A program made the translations under genes and the position numbers. From NCBI RefSeq assembly GCF_900101815.1, contig NZ_FNAO01000004.1, positions 1 to 64,000 of the forward strand: a DNA stretch of 64,000 nucleotides, given 5' to 3'. Positions 26,804-34,441 of the stretch are shown piece after piece. Every line of letters starts with the position of its first letter. Position 1 is the first letter of the stretch. This stretch comes from Pricia antarctica (lineage in GTDB: Bacteria > Bacteroidota > Bacteroidia > Flavobacteriales > Flavobacteriaceae). Below the pieces are notes generated by a model that made no database searches, was not told where the DNA came from, and saw only the letters and a program-made list of their open reading frames with translations.

Positions 26804-28432
26804 TTACACTTGCAAAACCCCCATATTAAAAACCTTTTCAATCGGTGAATGGTCGGCTGCTTCGATACCCATGGATATCCATTTTCGGGTGTCCAACGGG
26901 TCGATGATAGCGTCCGTCCACAATCGGGCGGCGGCGTAATAGGGGGATACCTGATTGTCGTATCGGTCCTTGATTTTGTTGAAGAGTTCGGCCTCCTTTT
27001 TCTCGGTAATCGTTTCGCCTTTTTTCTTTAATGATGCCTTCTCGATTTGCAACAGCACCTTGGCTGCGGAATTTCCGCTCATCACCGCCAGTTCGGCACT
27101 GGGCCAGGCTATGATCAAACGCGGGTCATAGGCTTTGCCGCACATGGCATAGTTGCCGGCACCGTAACTGTTTCCTATAACCACGGTAAATTTTGGAACC
27201 ACGGAATTGCTGACCGCATTGACCATCTTGGCGCCATCTTTAATAATGCCTCCATGTTCGCTCTTGCTGCCGACCATAAAACCGGTAACATCCTGTAAAA
27301 AGACCAGGGGAATCTTCTTCTGGTTGCAGTTGGCGATAAAGCGCGTGGCCTTGTCCGCCGAATCGGAATAGATGACGCCCCCGAACTGCATTTCCCCTTT
27401 TTGGGTCTTGACCACTTTGCGATGGTTGGCCACGATGCCTACGGCCCAGCCGTCTATACGGGCGTAACCGGTCAAAATCGTTTTGCCATAGCCTTCTTTG
27501 TACTGTTGGAATTCGGATCCGTCAACCAAGCGTTTTATGATTTCGAGCATGTCGTATTGCTCGTTTCTTGCATCGGGTATCAGGCCAAAAATATCATCGG
27601 GATTTTCCTTGGGTATGTGTGACGTTTTCCGGTCGAAGCCTGCCCTGTCAAATGCACCGATTTTATCGACAAGATTTTTAATGGTTTCCAGCGCATCTTT
27701 ATCATCTTTGGCCTTGTAATCCGTCACTCCGCTGATTTCGGAATGGGTCGTTGCACCGCCAAGCATTTCATTGTCCACATTCTCGCCGATGGCGGCCTTG
27801 ACGAGATAGCTGCCTGCTAGAAAGATACTTCCCGTCATTTCGACAATGATGGCCTCGTCGCTCATTATGGGTAGGTAAGCGCCCCCGGCCACGCAACTGC
27901 CCATTATGGCCGCAATTTGGGTGATGCCCATACTGCTCATCACGGCATTATTGCGAAAAATACGTCCGAAATGTTCTTTATCCGGAAAAATTTCATCCTG
28001 CATGGGCAGATACACCCCCGCACTATCGACCAGATAAATGATGGGCAGCCGGTTTTCAATGGAAATTTCCTGCGCTCGTAAATTCTTTTTTCCGGTAATG
28101 GGAAACCAGGCACCTGCTTTGACCGTCGCATCGTTGGCGACCACAACACACTGCTTTCCGGAGACATATCCGATTTTGACGACAACGCCACCTGACGGGC
28201 ATCCGCCGTGTTCTTCATACATACCCTCACCTGCAAAGGCGCCGATCTCGATGCTATCCTTATTTTTATCCAGCAAATAATCGACACGTTCCCGCGCCGT
28301 CAGTTTGCCTTGGTCATGTTGCTTTTGTATACGCGATTTCCCACCGCCCAGTTTCACTTTGGCCAGTCGGTTTTTTAACTCGGAAACAAGAAGTTTGTTA
28401 TGGTCTTCGTTTTTGTTGAATTTCAGGTCCAT
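26804..28432 (-). CDS. Acyl-CoA carboxylase carboxyltransferase subunit (propionyl/methylcrotonyl type)
   Basis: From ATG 28432 the protein has 542 residues. The frame is open for 30 codons further up, but that stretch looks non-coding. N- and C-terminal crotonase-like carboxyltransferase halves are both present: VDYLLDKNKDSIEIGAFAG, IYLVDSAGVYLPMQDE, MGSCVAGGAYLPIMSD in the first, and VFLQDVTGFMVGSKSE, VIGNSYGAGNYAMCGKAY in the second. No zinc finger is seen, so it is not AccD. The biotin-carrier/biotin carboxylase subunit is not in this window, and the acyl-CoA substrate cannot be decided from sequence alone; length and motifs best fit the methylcrotonyl-CoA or propionyl-CoA class. Confidence 0.88.
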   Translation of the reverse strand: MDLKFNKNEDHNKLLVSELKNRLAKVKLGGGKSRIQKQHDQGKLTARERVDYLLDKNKDSIEIGAFAGEGMYEEHGGCPSGGVVVKIGYVSGKQCVVVANDATVKAGAWFPITGKKNLRAQEISIENRLPIIYLVDSAGVYLPMQDEIFPDKEHFGRIFRNNAVMSSMGITQIAAIMGSCVAGGAYLPIMSDEAIIVEMTGSIFLAGSYLVKAAIGENVDNEMLGGATTHSEISGVTDYKAKDDKDALETIKNLVDKIGAFDRAGFDRKTSHIPKENPDDIFGLIPDARNEQYDMLEIIKRLVDGSEFQQYKEGYGKTILTGYARIDGWAVGIVANHRKVVKTQKGEMQFGGVIYSDSADKATRFIANCNQKKIPLVFLQDVTGFMVGSKSEHGGIIKDGAKMVNAVSNSVVPKFTVVIGNSYGAGNYAMCGKAYDPRLIIAWPSAELAVMSGNSAAKVLLQIEKASLKKKGETITEKKEAELFNKIKDRYDNQVSPYYAAARLWTDAIIDPLDTRKWISMGIEAADHSPIEKVFNMGVLQV

Positions 28433-28490
28433 CGAATGAGGTTCTTTTAAGCCATAAAGATAGGGTTTTTGATTTGAGCCGTTAGAGGTA

Positions 28491-28519
28491 AGACATGAGA
28501 TATCTCCTATTTCATGTCT
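28491..28519. repeat. Short inverted repeat in the divergent carboxylase/oxidoreductase intergenic region
   Basis: AGACATGA (28491-28498) and TCATGTCT (28512-28519) pair perfectly across 13 bases. It lies between two divergent genes, so it could be an operator, but it could equally be simple-sequence DNA since related GAGATAT/ATCTC strings surround it. Confidence 0.4.
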
Positions 28520-28566
28520 CAAATCTCGTATCTAAATACTATTTTTGAAAAAATAGAAATCGAATT

Positions 28567-29550
28567 ATGGCAGATAAAATACGATGGGGGATTGTGGGGC
28601 CCGGGCACATTGCGCACAGTTTTGCAAAAGACCTGAAATTGGTCGAAGACGGGGAATTAACGGCGGTAGCGTCCCGTAGTTTGGATCGGGCGAACGAATT
28701 TGCCGATGAATATGGTGCCGAACATCGGTATGGCTCCTATCAAGAACTGTTTGAATCCGATGTCGTGGATGTGCTTTATATCGCCACACCGCATACATCT
28801 CATTGCACTCTGACCGTCGAAGCCCTCAATCATGGAAAGGCCGTACTTTGTGAAAAACCCATGGGCATCGATGCCGACCAGGTGAAAAAGATGATTGCAG
28901 CGGCAAAAAAGAACGGCGTTTTTTTGATGGAAGCACTGTGGAGCCGTTTTAACCCCTCAATAGTTAAAGTAAAGGATTTGATAGGGCAGGGTAAAATTGG
29001 AGAGGTCACCTATCTCAATGCCAATTTTGGATTTTATGGTTTGGATAGGGATGAAAATGGACGATTGCTTAATCCGGATTTGGCAGGAGGATCTTTGTTG
29101 GATATCGGAATCTATCCCATTTTCCTAGCGTACCTTATTCTTGGGAAACCGGACAATATCGAAGCGGTTTCCTTATTTCATAAAACGGGTGTTGAAATTC
29201 AGACCTCCATGATTTTCGAATATCCCCATGCCCAGGCGACATTGGCTAGCGGTTTGCGATCGAATATGCAGATGCGTGCCGAAATTGCAGGCACCAAAGG
29301 TTCGGCATTTTTACACGACCGCTGGCACGAAACGCAAGGGTATTCCCTTGAAATCGATCAACACATGCAGGATTTCGACCTTCCAACTAACGGCAAAGGC
29401 TATAGCTACGAAATCGAAGAAGTGCACAATTGCCTCAGAAAGGGAGCCCTACAAAGTGAAAAATGGACGTTACAAAACAGTTTAGATCTCGTCAATTTAT
29501 TAGATGAGGTACGCAGCATTACCGGAACTACCTTCCCGTTTGAAGAGTAG
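28567..29550 (+). CDS. Gfo/Idh/MocA family oxidoreductase
   Basis: A 327-residue NAD(P)-dependent oxidoreductase. The N-terminal Rossmann motif is RWGIVGPGHIAHSFAKDL, the family lysine-proline motif LCEKPMGIDADQV lies near residue 97, and the C-terminal beta-sheet domain contains GGSLLDIGIYPIFLAYL. The proline after GIVG is unusual but occurs in this branch, which resembles trans-1,2-dihydrobenzene-1,2-diol dehydrogenase and glucose-fructose oxidoreductase-like enzymes. Substrate is unknown. It is a single-gene unit divergent from the carboxylase gene. Confidence 0.9.
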   Translation: MADKIRWGIVGPGHIAHSFAKDLKLVEDGELTAVASRSLDRANEFADEYGAEHRYGSYQELFESDVVDVLYIATPHTSHCTLTVEALNHGKAVLCEKPMGIDADQVKKMIAAAKKNGVFLMEALWSRFNPSIVKVKDLIGQGKIGEVTYLNANFGFYGLDRDENGRLLNPDLAGGSLLDIGIYPIFLAYLILGKPDNIEAVSLFHKTGVEIQTSMIFEYPHAQATLASGLRSNMQMRAEIAGTKGSAFLHDRWHETQGYSLEIDQHMQDFDLPTNGKGYSYEIEEVHNCLRKGALQSEKWTLQNSLDLVNLLDEVRSITGTTFPFEE

Positions 29551-29675
29551 ATCACAAAGGCATTACGCCTGGCTTACTAATGAACTCATTGCGGCAAACA
29601 AAATAGCATCTCGCACAAAAAGTTCCTGTTATATTTCCGATATTTGATTTTCTTGTAACTCAAACCAAAAACACC

Positions 29676-29858
29676 ATGGGAATGAACAAAAATACCGTAC
29701 TGGCATGGGCCACATTTATAATGATTATCGTCGGTCTTGCATTGATCGCCCTCGGCGCATTCCGTTACGACGATGTTGCCGGATGGGGTTTCGCTTCTGT
29801 CGGTATCGGTTTCTTCGCTATCGCATGGGTGTTCAACGCCCTCAAAGGCAGGGTGTAG
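29676..29858 (+). CDS. CAL67264 family small membrane protein
   Basis: A 60-residue protein with two membrane helices: TVLAWATFIMIIVGLALIAL and VAGWGFASVGIGFFAIAWVF. A short loop (FRYDDVA) joins them and a basic tail (LKGRV) ends it. Size and sequence fit the CAL67264 family, named from a Gramella locus and restricted to flavobacteria; function unknown. Start is ATG 29676 or 29682. It lies between the oxidoreductase and ettA as its own small unit. Confidence 0.87.
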   Translation: MGMNKNTVLAWATFIMIIVGLALIALGAFRYDDVAGWGFASVGIGFFAIAWVFNALKGRV

Positions 29859-29957
29859 GAAGTGCTAGTATCAAGTTCAACTGAAATACCTCGTACTCGA
29901 CCGAAATATACCCTGACCTCATAAACAGCCTAACTAATAAATTCCTAAACCTTCGCA

Positions 29958-31649
29958 ATGTCCGACGATAAAAAAGTTATTTTCTCCATGTCAGGGGTCA
30001 CCAAGACCTACAAGAATGCCAACACACCTGTACTAAAAAATATTTATCTCAGCTTCTTCTACGGTGCTAAAATCGGAATTCTCGGACTGAACGGTTCGGG
30101 TAAATCCACTTTATTAAGGATCATAGCGGGGGAGGATAAGAATTATCAAGGCGATGTGGTCTTTTCTTCGGGATACAAAGTCGGCTATCTGGAACAGGAG
30201 CCGCAGCTCGACGAAAACAAGACCGTGTTGGAAATTGTTAAAGAAGGTGTAGGCGAGACCGTTGCGATACTTGACGAGTACAACAAAATTAATGATATGT
30301 TCGGACTTCCTGAAGTCTATGAGGATGCGGTCAGGATGCAGAAGTTGATGGACAAGCAAGCCGTTCTTCAAGATCAAATCGATGCCTCCAACGCTTGGGA
30401 ACTTGATACTAAATTGGAAATTGCCATGGATGCCCTCCGCACTCCCGAGGGCGATAAGCCAATCAGCGTACTTTCTGGAGGGGAACGGCGCCGGGTAGCA
30501 CTTTGTAGACTTTTATTGCAAGAACCGGAAATTCTGCTGCTCGACGAACCTACCAACCATTTGGATGCCGAATCGGTTCACTGGTTGGAACATCATTTGG
30601 CACAGTATAAGGGGACGGTCATTGCCGTGACCCACGACCGCTATTTCTTGGACAATGTCGCCGGATGGATCTTGGAACTGGATAGGGGAGAGGGCATCCC
30701 TTGGAAAGGAAACTATTCAAGCTGGCTCGACCAAAAGTCCAAACGCATGGCGCAGGAAAGCAAGACGGCCTCAAAACGCCAAAAAACCTTGGAGCGGGAG
30801 CTGGAATGGGTACAGCAGGGTGCCAAAGGCCGGCAGAAAAAGCAAAAGGCACGTCTGAGCAACTACGATAAGCTGTTGAGCCAAGACCAAAAACAGCTGG
30901 ACGAGAAGTTGGAAATCTATATCCCCAATGGTCCGCGATTGGGTACCAACGTGCTCGAAGCTAAGGATGTCAGCAAGGCTTACGGCGATAAATTGCTTTA
31001 CGAAAATTTAAATTTCAAACTCCCCCAAGCAGGTATTGTCGGTATCATTGGCCCCAATGGCGCCGGAAAGACCACCATATTCCGAATGATCATGGGCGAA
31101 GAAAAGCCCGATAAAGGACAGTTCGAGGTGGGGGAAACCGCAAAAATCGCCTATGTGGATCAAAGCCATTCCAACATTGATCAAGAAAAAACGATTTGGC
31201 AGAACTTCAGTGATGAACAGGAACTTATTATGATGGGCGGCCGTCAAGTGAACTCCAGGGCATATCTCAGCCGGTTTAACTTTTCCGGAAGCGAGCAGAA
31301 CAAAAAGGTCAAAATGCTTTCCGGTGGAGAACGCAACCGCCTACATCTAGCGATGACCCTCAAGGAAGAAGGTAACGTATTGCTTTTAGATGAGCCAACC
31401 AATGACCTGGATGTAAATACCTTACGGGCCTTGGAAGAAGGTTTGGAAAACTTCGCCGGCTGTGGCGTAGTCATCTCCCACGACCGTTGGTTCTTAGATC
31501 GTGTCTGTACCCATATTCTGGCCTTTGAAGGCAATTCAGAAGTCTACTTTTTCGAAGGATCGTTCTCCGACTATGAAGAAAACAGGAAAAAGCGGTTGGG
31601 AGCGGATATTATGCCCAAGCGAATCAAGTATAAGAAGTTGATTCGCTAA
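29958..31649 (+). CDS. ettA: Energy-dependent translational throttle protein EttA
   Basis: A 563-residue ABC-F protein with two ATPase domains. Domain 1 has GLNGSGKST near residue 43 and the signature LSGGERRRVALCRLL; domain 2 has GPNGAGKTT near residue 360 and MLSGGERNRLHLAMTL. Between them lies the P-site-interaction linker with SKRMAQESKTASKRQKTLER and the arm insertion. EttA binds the ribosomal E site and gates the first elongation step in response to the ATP/ADP ratio. No membrane domain is present. The stop codon lies inside a four-copy heptanucleotide repeat. Confidence 0.94.
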   Translation: MSDDKKVIFSMSGVTKTYKNANTPVLKNIYLSFFYGAKIGILGLNGSGKSTLLRIIAGEDKNYQGDVVFSSGYKVGYLEQEPQLDENKTVLEIVKEGVGETVAILDEYNKINDMFGLPEVYEDAVRMQKLMDKQAVLQDQIDASNAWELDTKLEIAMDALRTPEGDKPISVLSGGERRRVALCRLLLQEPEILLLDEPTNHLDAESVHWLEHHLAQYKGTVIAVTHDRYFLDNVAGWILELDRGEGIPWKGNYSSWLDQKSKRMAQESKTASKRQKTLERELEWVQQGAKGRQKKQKARLSNYDKLLSQDQKQLDEKLEIYIPNGPRLGTNVLEAKDVSKAYGDKLLYENLNFKLPQAGIVGIIGPNGAGKTTIFRMIMGEEKPDKGQFEVGETAKIAYVDQSHSNIDQEKTIWQNFSDEQELIMMGGRQVNSRAYLSRFNFSGSEQNKKVKMLSGGERNRLHLAMTLKEEGNVLLLDEPTNDLDVNTLRALEEGLENFAGCGVVISHDRWFLDRVCTHILAFEGNSEVYFFEGSFSDYEENRKKRLGADIMPKRIKYKKLIR

Positions 31650-31671
31650 ACGCTAAACGCTAAACGCTAAA
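31644..31671 (+). repeat. Four tandem copies of CGCTAAA at the ettA stop codon
   Basis: CGCTAAA repeats four times without error from 31644 to 31671. The first copy supplies the last codon (CGC) and the stop (TAA) of ettA, so changes in copy number would not alter the protein. It may reflect replication slippage. Confidence 0.9.
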
Positions 31672-31727
31672 AGCCAATTGCTAACCAATACAAAAAAAGG
31701 GCCTTTGCGAATGGTGCTGCGCGACGG

Positions 31728-32552
31728 CTAATACTCCTCTCCCGGATACCAATCCAACTGTACCACCTCAATATCAGAATTTCCTTTATTCACCAATTCC
31801 TCGAACTTGGCCACATCACTGACATCGGGTTTCCCTCTATAATGATAAGGGTAGACCTTTTTCGGTTTGAAGGCTAGCACCGCCTCCGCGGCACTCTCCA
31901 CTGTCATAGTGTAGGGCAGGTTCATACACATGAAAGCCACATCGATATCCTTTAAATTTCGCATTTCGAGAATATCTTCGGTATCCCCCGAAAAATAGAC
32001 GCGTTCATCGCCCATGTTCAGAACGTAGCCATTGCCACGACCTTTGGGGTGGAAATCCTTGGCTTCTTCACGAAGATTATACATCGGTATGGCCTCTACG
32101 GTAATATCATAACGTTCTTTGGAATCACCGTTGTTCAAAACATCAATTTGTGGCGTAAATTCATCCGGCATCTCATCGGCCACGGCTTGCGGCATCATGA
32201 TTTTGGCCTTTTCGGTATCTAGCGCTTCCAATGTTTCGACGCTAAAATGATCGGCATGAATGTCCGTTAACAAAATAAGGTCGGGGGTTGGTTGCCCCTC
32301 AAACGCCTCGGCACCGCCGACGGGGTCAACATAAATGGTGATATCTTTGCATTGCAGTACCGCTGTAGCGTGAGATATGGGAATTATCTCAATATTATCC
32401 ATACTGGAAGGGGGCTGTGGCGCGTCGGTAGATCCGTATGTAGGTTCGGAATCTAAAATAGTTTCCTGTTTTTTATTCTCCTTACATCCGAAGAGTAAAA
32501 AACTGCCAATCACAGCCATAGCAATTAATTTTCCACTTTTTTTCATATTCAA
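31728..32552 (-). CDS. Lipoprotein MBL-fold metallo-hydrolase (UlaG-like)
   Basis: A 274-residue protein. The lipobox is at SFLLFGCKEN near residue 22, so it is probably membrane-anchored. The metallo-beta-lactamase fold core begins IIPISHATAVLQCKDITIYV. The metal motif reads LLTDIHADHFS, so the first histidine of the usual HxHxDH is replaced by aspartate, as seen in this Bacteroidota branch. Later ligands include YFSGDTEDI and PYHYRGKPDV near the C-terminus. The substrate is unknown. It is a monocistronic minus-strand gene convergent with ettA. Confidence 0.85.
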   Translation of the reverse strand: MNMKKSGKLIAMAVIGSFLLFGCKENKKQETILDSEPTYGSTDAPQPPSSMDNIEIIPISHATAVLQCKDITIYVDPVGGAEAFEGQPTPDLILLTDIHADHFSVETLEALDTEKAKIMMPQAVADEMPDEFTPQIDVLNNGDSKERYDITVEAIPMYNLREEAKDFHPKGRGNGYVLNMGDERVYFSGDTEDILEMRNLKDIDVAFMCMNLPYTMTVESAAEAVLAFKPKKVYPYHYRGKPDVSDVAKFEELVNKGNSDIEVVQLDWYPGEEY

Positions 32553-32708
32553 TTAGTTTTAAATCCTATTAGTCCTTATATTCCATAATTCTGACAAATC
32601 TCTTAAAAATATTACGGATGGAAGTTCGAAGATAACAATGGTAAGGCACATGTTATATGTTTTACATAGGGAAACTTCTTAAATTTAAGATAAAATTAAA
32701 ATATTTTG

Positions 32709-32716
32709 TACTTTTG
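32709..32716 (+). promoter_or_regulatory. Possible -7 element upstream of the coiled-coil membrane protein gene
   Basis: TACTTTTG fits the Bacteroidota TAnnTTTG -7 consensus and lies 108 bases before the ATG at 32824 in a very AT-rich region. No clear TTTG box is seen 19-21 bases upstream, so support is weak. Confidence 0.3.
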
Positions 32717-32823
32717 AACGGAATAAACGGTGTTTACATCGGTAAAAAATCTAAAAATAACATCCCACCGTATATAACAGGGATATTTACAAACAAGCAA
32801 ATCAAGTAATTAATTTTCACATT

Positions 32824-33711
32824 ATGACTGAAACAAAAAATAACAACGGACTAAAGGTGTTGGCAGGTTTACTGGGTGTCGTGCTCTTAGGAACCATCAT
32901 CTACACGGTCAGTCTTTACCAGGACAAGAAAAAGACCGAGACCGCAATGACTCAAGAAAAGCAGCTGGTAGTCGAGGATCTCAATAGCTTAAAATCCGAA
33001 TACGACAAAGCGATTCTGGAGAGTAATGCTACGAACGAGGAATTGGTTTCCGCACGTGACAACATTTCTAAATACATCGATTCGGTACAGAATATGAAGG
33101 CCGACATTTCTTCCTTATCCCGTTATAGAAGGCAAGTGGGTGTTTTGAAAGCGGAAAGGGAGCAGTTGTTAAAGCAAGTCGATTCTTTACAGAAATCGAA
33201 TACTTTAATTGCCATGCAACGTGATAGTACATACACGGAGTTGGAGAAACAAACGGTATTCAACGATTCTTTAGTGGTGCAAAATACGCAATTGGCCGAT
33301 GCGGTAGAAAAGGGATCAGCACTGAACCTTGCTAAATTCAACGTTGACGCCGTCAAAGAGCGTAACAGCGGAAAATTATCTTCGACCAACAGGGCCAAAA
33401 GAGCCGATAAATTTAAAATATGTTTTACCGTTGCCGATAACGTTATCGCCGAGGCCGGTGATAGGGAGTTTTACTTAGAGGTACTTGATCCACAGGGCAA
33501 CGTCTTGGGCGAAAGCTATTCAAAGACAAATGATGATGGGGCTTCGGTAACCTACAGTAAGGGCACCAGCTTCTATTATGAAAATAAGTCTTTAGATGTT
33601 TGCGATTATATCAGCAAGCCAACCGGTGATTTTCAGGAGGGAAATTATATGGTGAACGTGTATGACGAAGGCTTGAAATTACTGGGTACTTCAAAATTCA
33701 CAATGAAATAG
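32824..33711 (+). CDS. Membrane-anchored coiled-coil protein of unknown function
   Basis: This 295-residue protein has a short cytoplasmic start (MTETKNNNG) and one membrane helix (VLAGLLGVVLLGTIIYTVSL). A long coiled coil follows at about residues 40-175 (for example RRQVGVLKAEREQLLKQVDS). A compact C-terminal beta-rich domain spans about residues 190-295, with KFKICFTVADNVIAEAGDRE and LDVCDYISKPTGDFQEGNYM. The topology places the coil and domain in the periplasm. I recall similar single-copy flavobacterial proteins but no function. A strong terminator separates it from the sheath genes downstream, so it is probably not part of that unit. Confidence 0.8.
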   Translation: MTETKNNNGLKVLAGLLGVVLLGTIIYTVSLYQDKKKTETAMTQEKQLVVEDLNSLKSEYDKAILESNATNEELVSARDNISKYIDSVQNMKADISSLSRYRRQVGVLKAEREQLLKQVDSLQKSNTLIAMQRDSTYTELEKQTVFNDSLVVQNTQLADAVEKGSALNLAKFNVDAVKERNSGKLSSTNRAKRADKFKICFTVADNVIAEAGDREFYLEVLDPQGNVLGESYSKTNDDGASVTYSKGTSFYYENKSLDVCDYISKPTGDFQEGNYMVNVYDEGLKLLGTSKFTMK

Positions 33712-33735
33712 GAGACATTATCTTCCATTTAATAC

Positions 33736-33772
33736 AAAGGGGCCGACTTGAAAAAGTCGGCCCCTTTTTTAT
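33736..33772 (+). terminator. Strong Rho-independent terminator before the sheath genes
   Basis: The arms AAAGGGGCCGACTT (33736-33749) and AAGTCGGCCCCTTT (33754-33767) form a perfect 14-base GC-rich stem, four-base loop and T-run. It insulates the tssB-tssC unit from upstream transcription. Confidence 0.95.
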
Positions 33773-33983
33773 TCCCTATATCAAAAGCATCATTTAAGGA
33801 TTTTACTACACTCATCGCCATCATAAATCTATTAGCATTTTATCGATATTACATACCTCTTGATAGAATAATATACAATACAAAGCAAAAAAAACAGTTA
33901 TAGACTGGTAAAATCATGTATTGTAAAATTTGATGCGTATGGCATTTCTATTTTTAACGATTAAAACATAAACTTTAAATATT

Positions 33984-34436
33984 ATGGCTATTGATAACGT
34001 AGGTATTGGCGGTAATGAAGTGAAAGGCGATGCTAACGAAGCCCTGAACGACATACCACAGAACAGAACTCTGATTGCTGGAAAACTTACCCCGAACGCC
34101 CCGGTAAAACCTGAAGTAGTTGAAGGACTACGAACAGTAGAAGACGTTTTTGAACATTTTGAACCAGAACTAAAAATTCCCTTTGCGGATAAAAATGGGG
34201 GTATGGTAAACGAAAGTCTTAAATTCAGGAATTTAGGAGATTTCGGCAAGAAAGGTATTATTAATAACAGTAGTTTTTTAAAGGAGCTCGAAATTGAAAG
34301 TGACCAGTATAAAAACATTATCAAGCAATTGAAGACCAATAAAATCTTGAAGGTCGCTCTTGAGGATACCGATGCCAAACAATCTTTGGTGGATACTATA
34401 GATGCCCTAATCGAAGAAATCAAAACCAATAAATAA
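33984..34436 (+). CDS. tssB: Type VI secretion contractile sheath small subunit TssB (Bacteroidota type)
   Basis: This 150-residue protein matches the small sheath subunit of the Bacteroidota T6SS (type iii). It has the N-terminal PQNRTLIAGKLTPNAPVKPE, then VVEGLRTVEDVFEHFEPEL, the strand-forming SLKFRNLGDFGKKGI and a helical C-terminal part IIKQLKTNKILKVALED. TssB and TssC co-assemble into the cytoplasmic sheath whose contraction drives the Hcp tube. tssC begins five bases after its stop. Upstream is a 211-base AT-rich region behind a strong terminator, with TAAAATTTG near 33925 as a one-base-off promoter candidate. No other T6SS gene is in the window. Confidence 0.87.
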   Translation: MAIDNVGIGGNEVKGDANEALNDIPQNRTLIAGKLTPNAPVKPEVVEGLRTVEDVFEHFEPELKIPFADKNGGMVNESLKFRNLGDFGKKGIINNSSFLKELEIESDQYKNIIKQLKTNKILKVALEDTDAKQSLVDTIDALIEEIKTNK

Positions 34437-34441
34437 TAGAA

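Noticed and set aside
33736-33983. Treating the coiled-coil protein gene (32824-33711) as part of the sheath operon
   Set aside because: A 14-base perfect stem terminator with T-run separates them.
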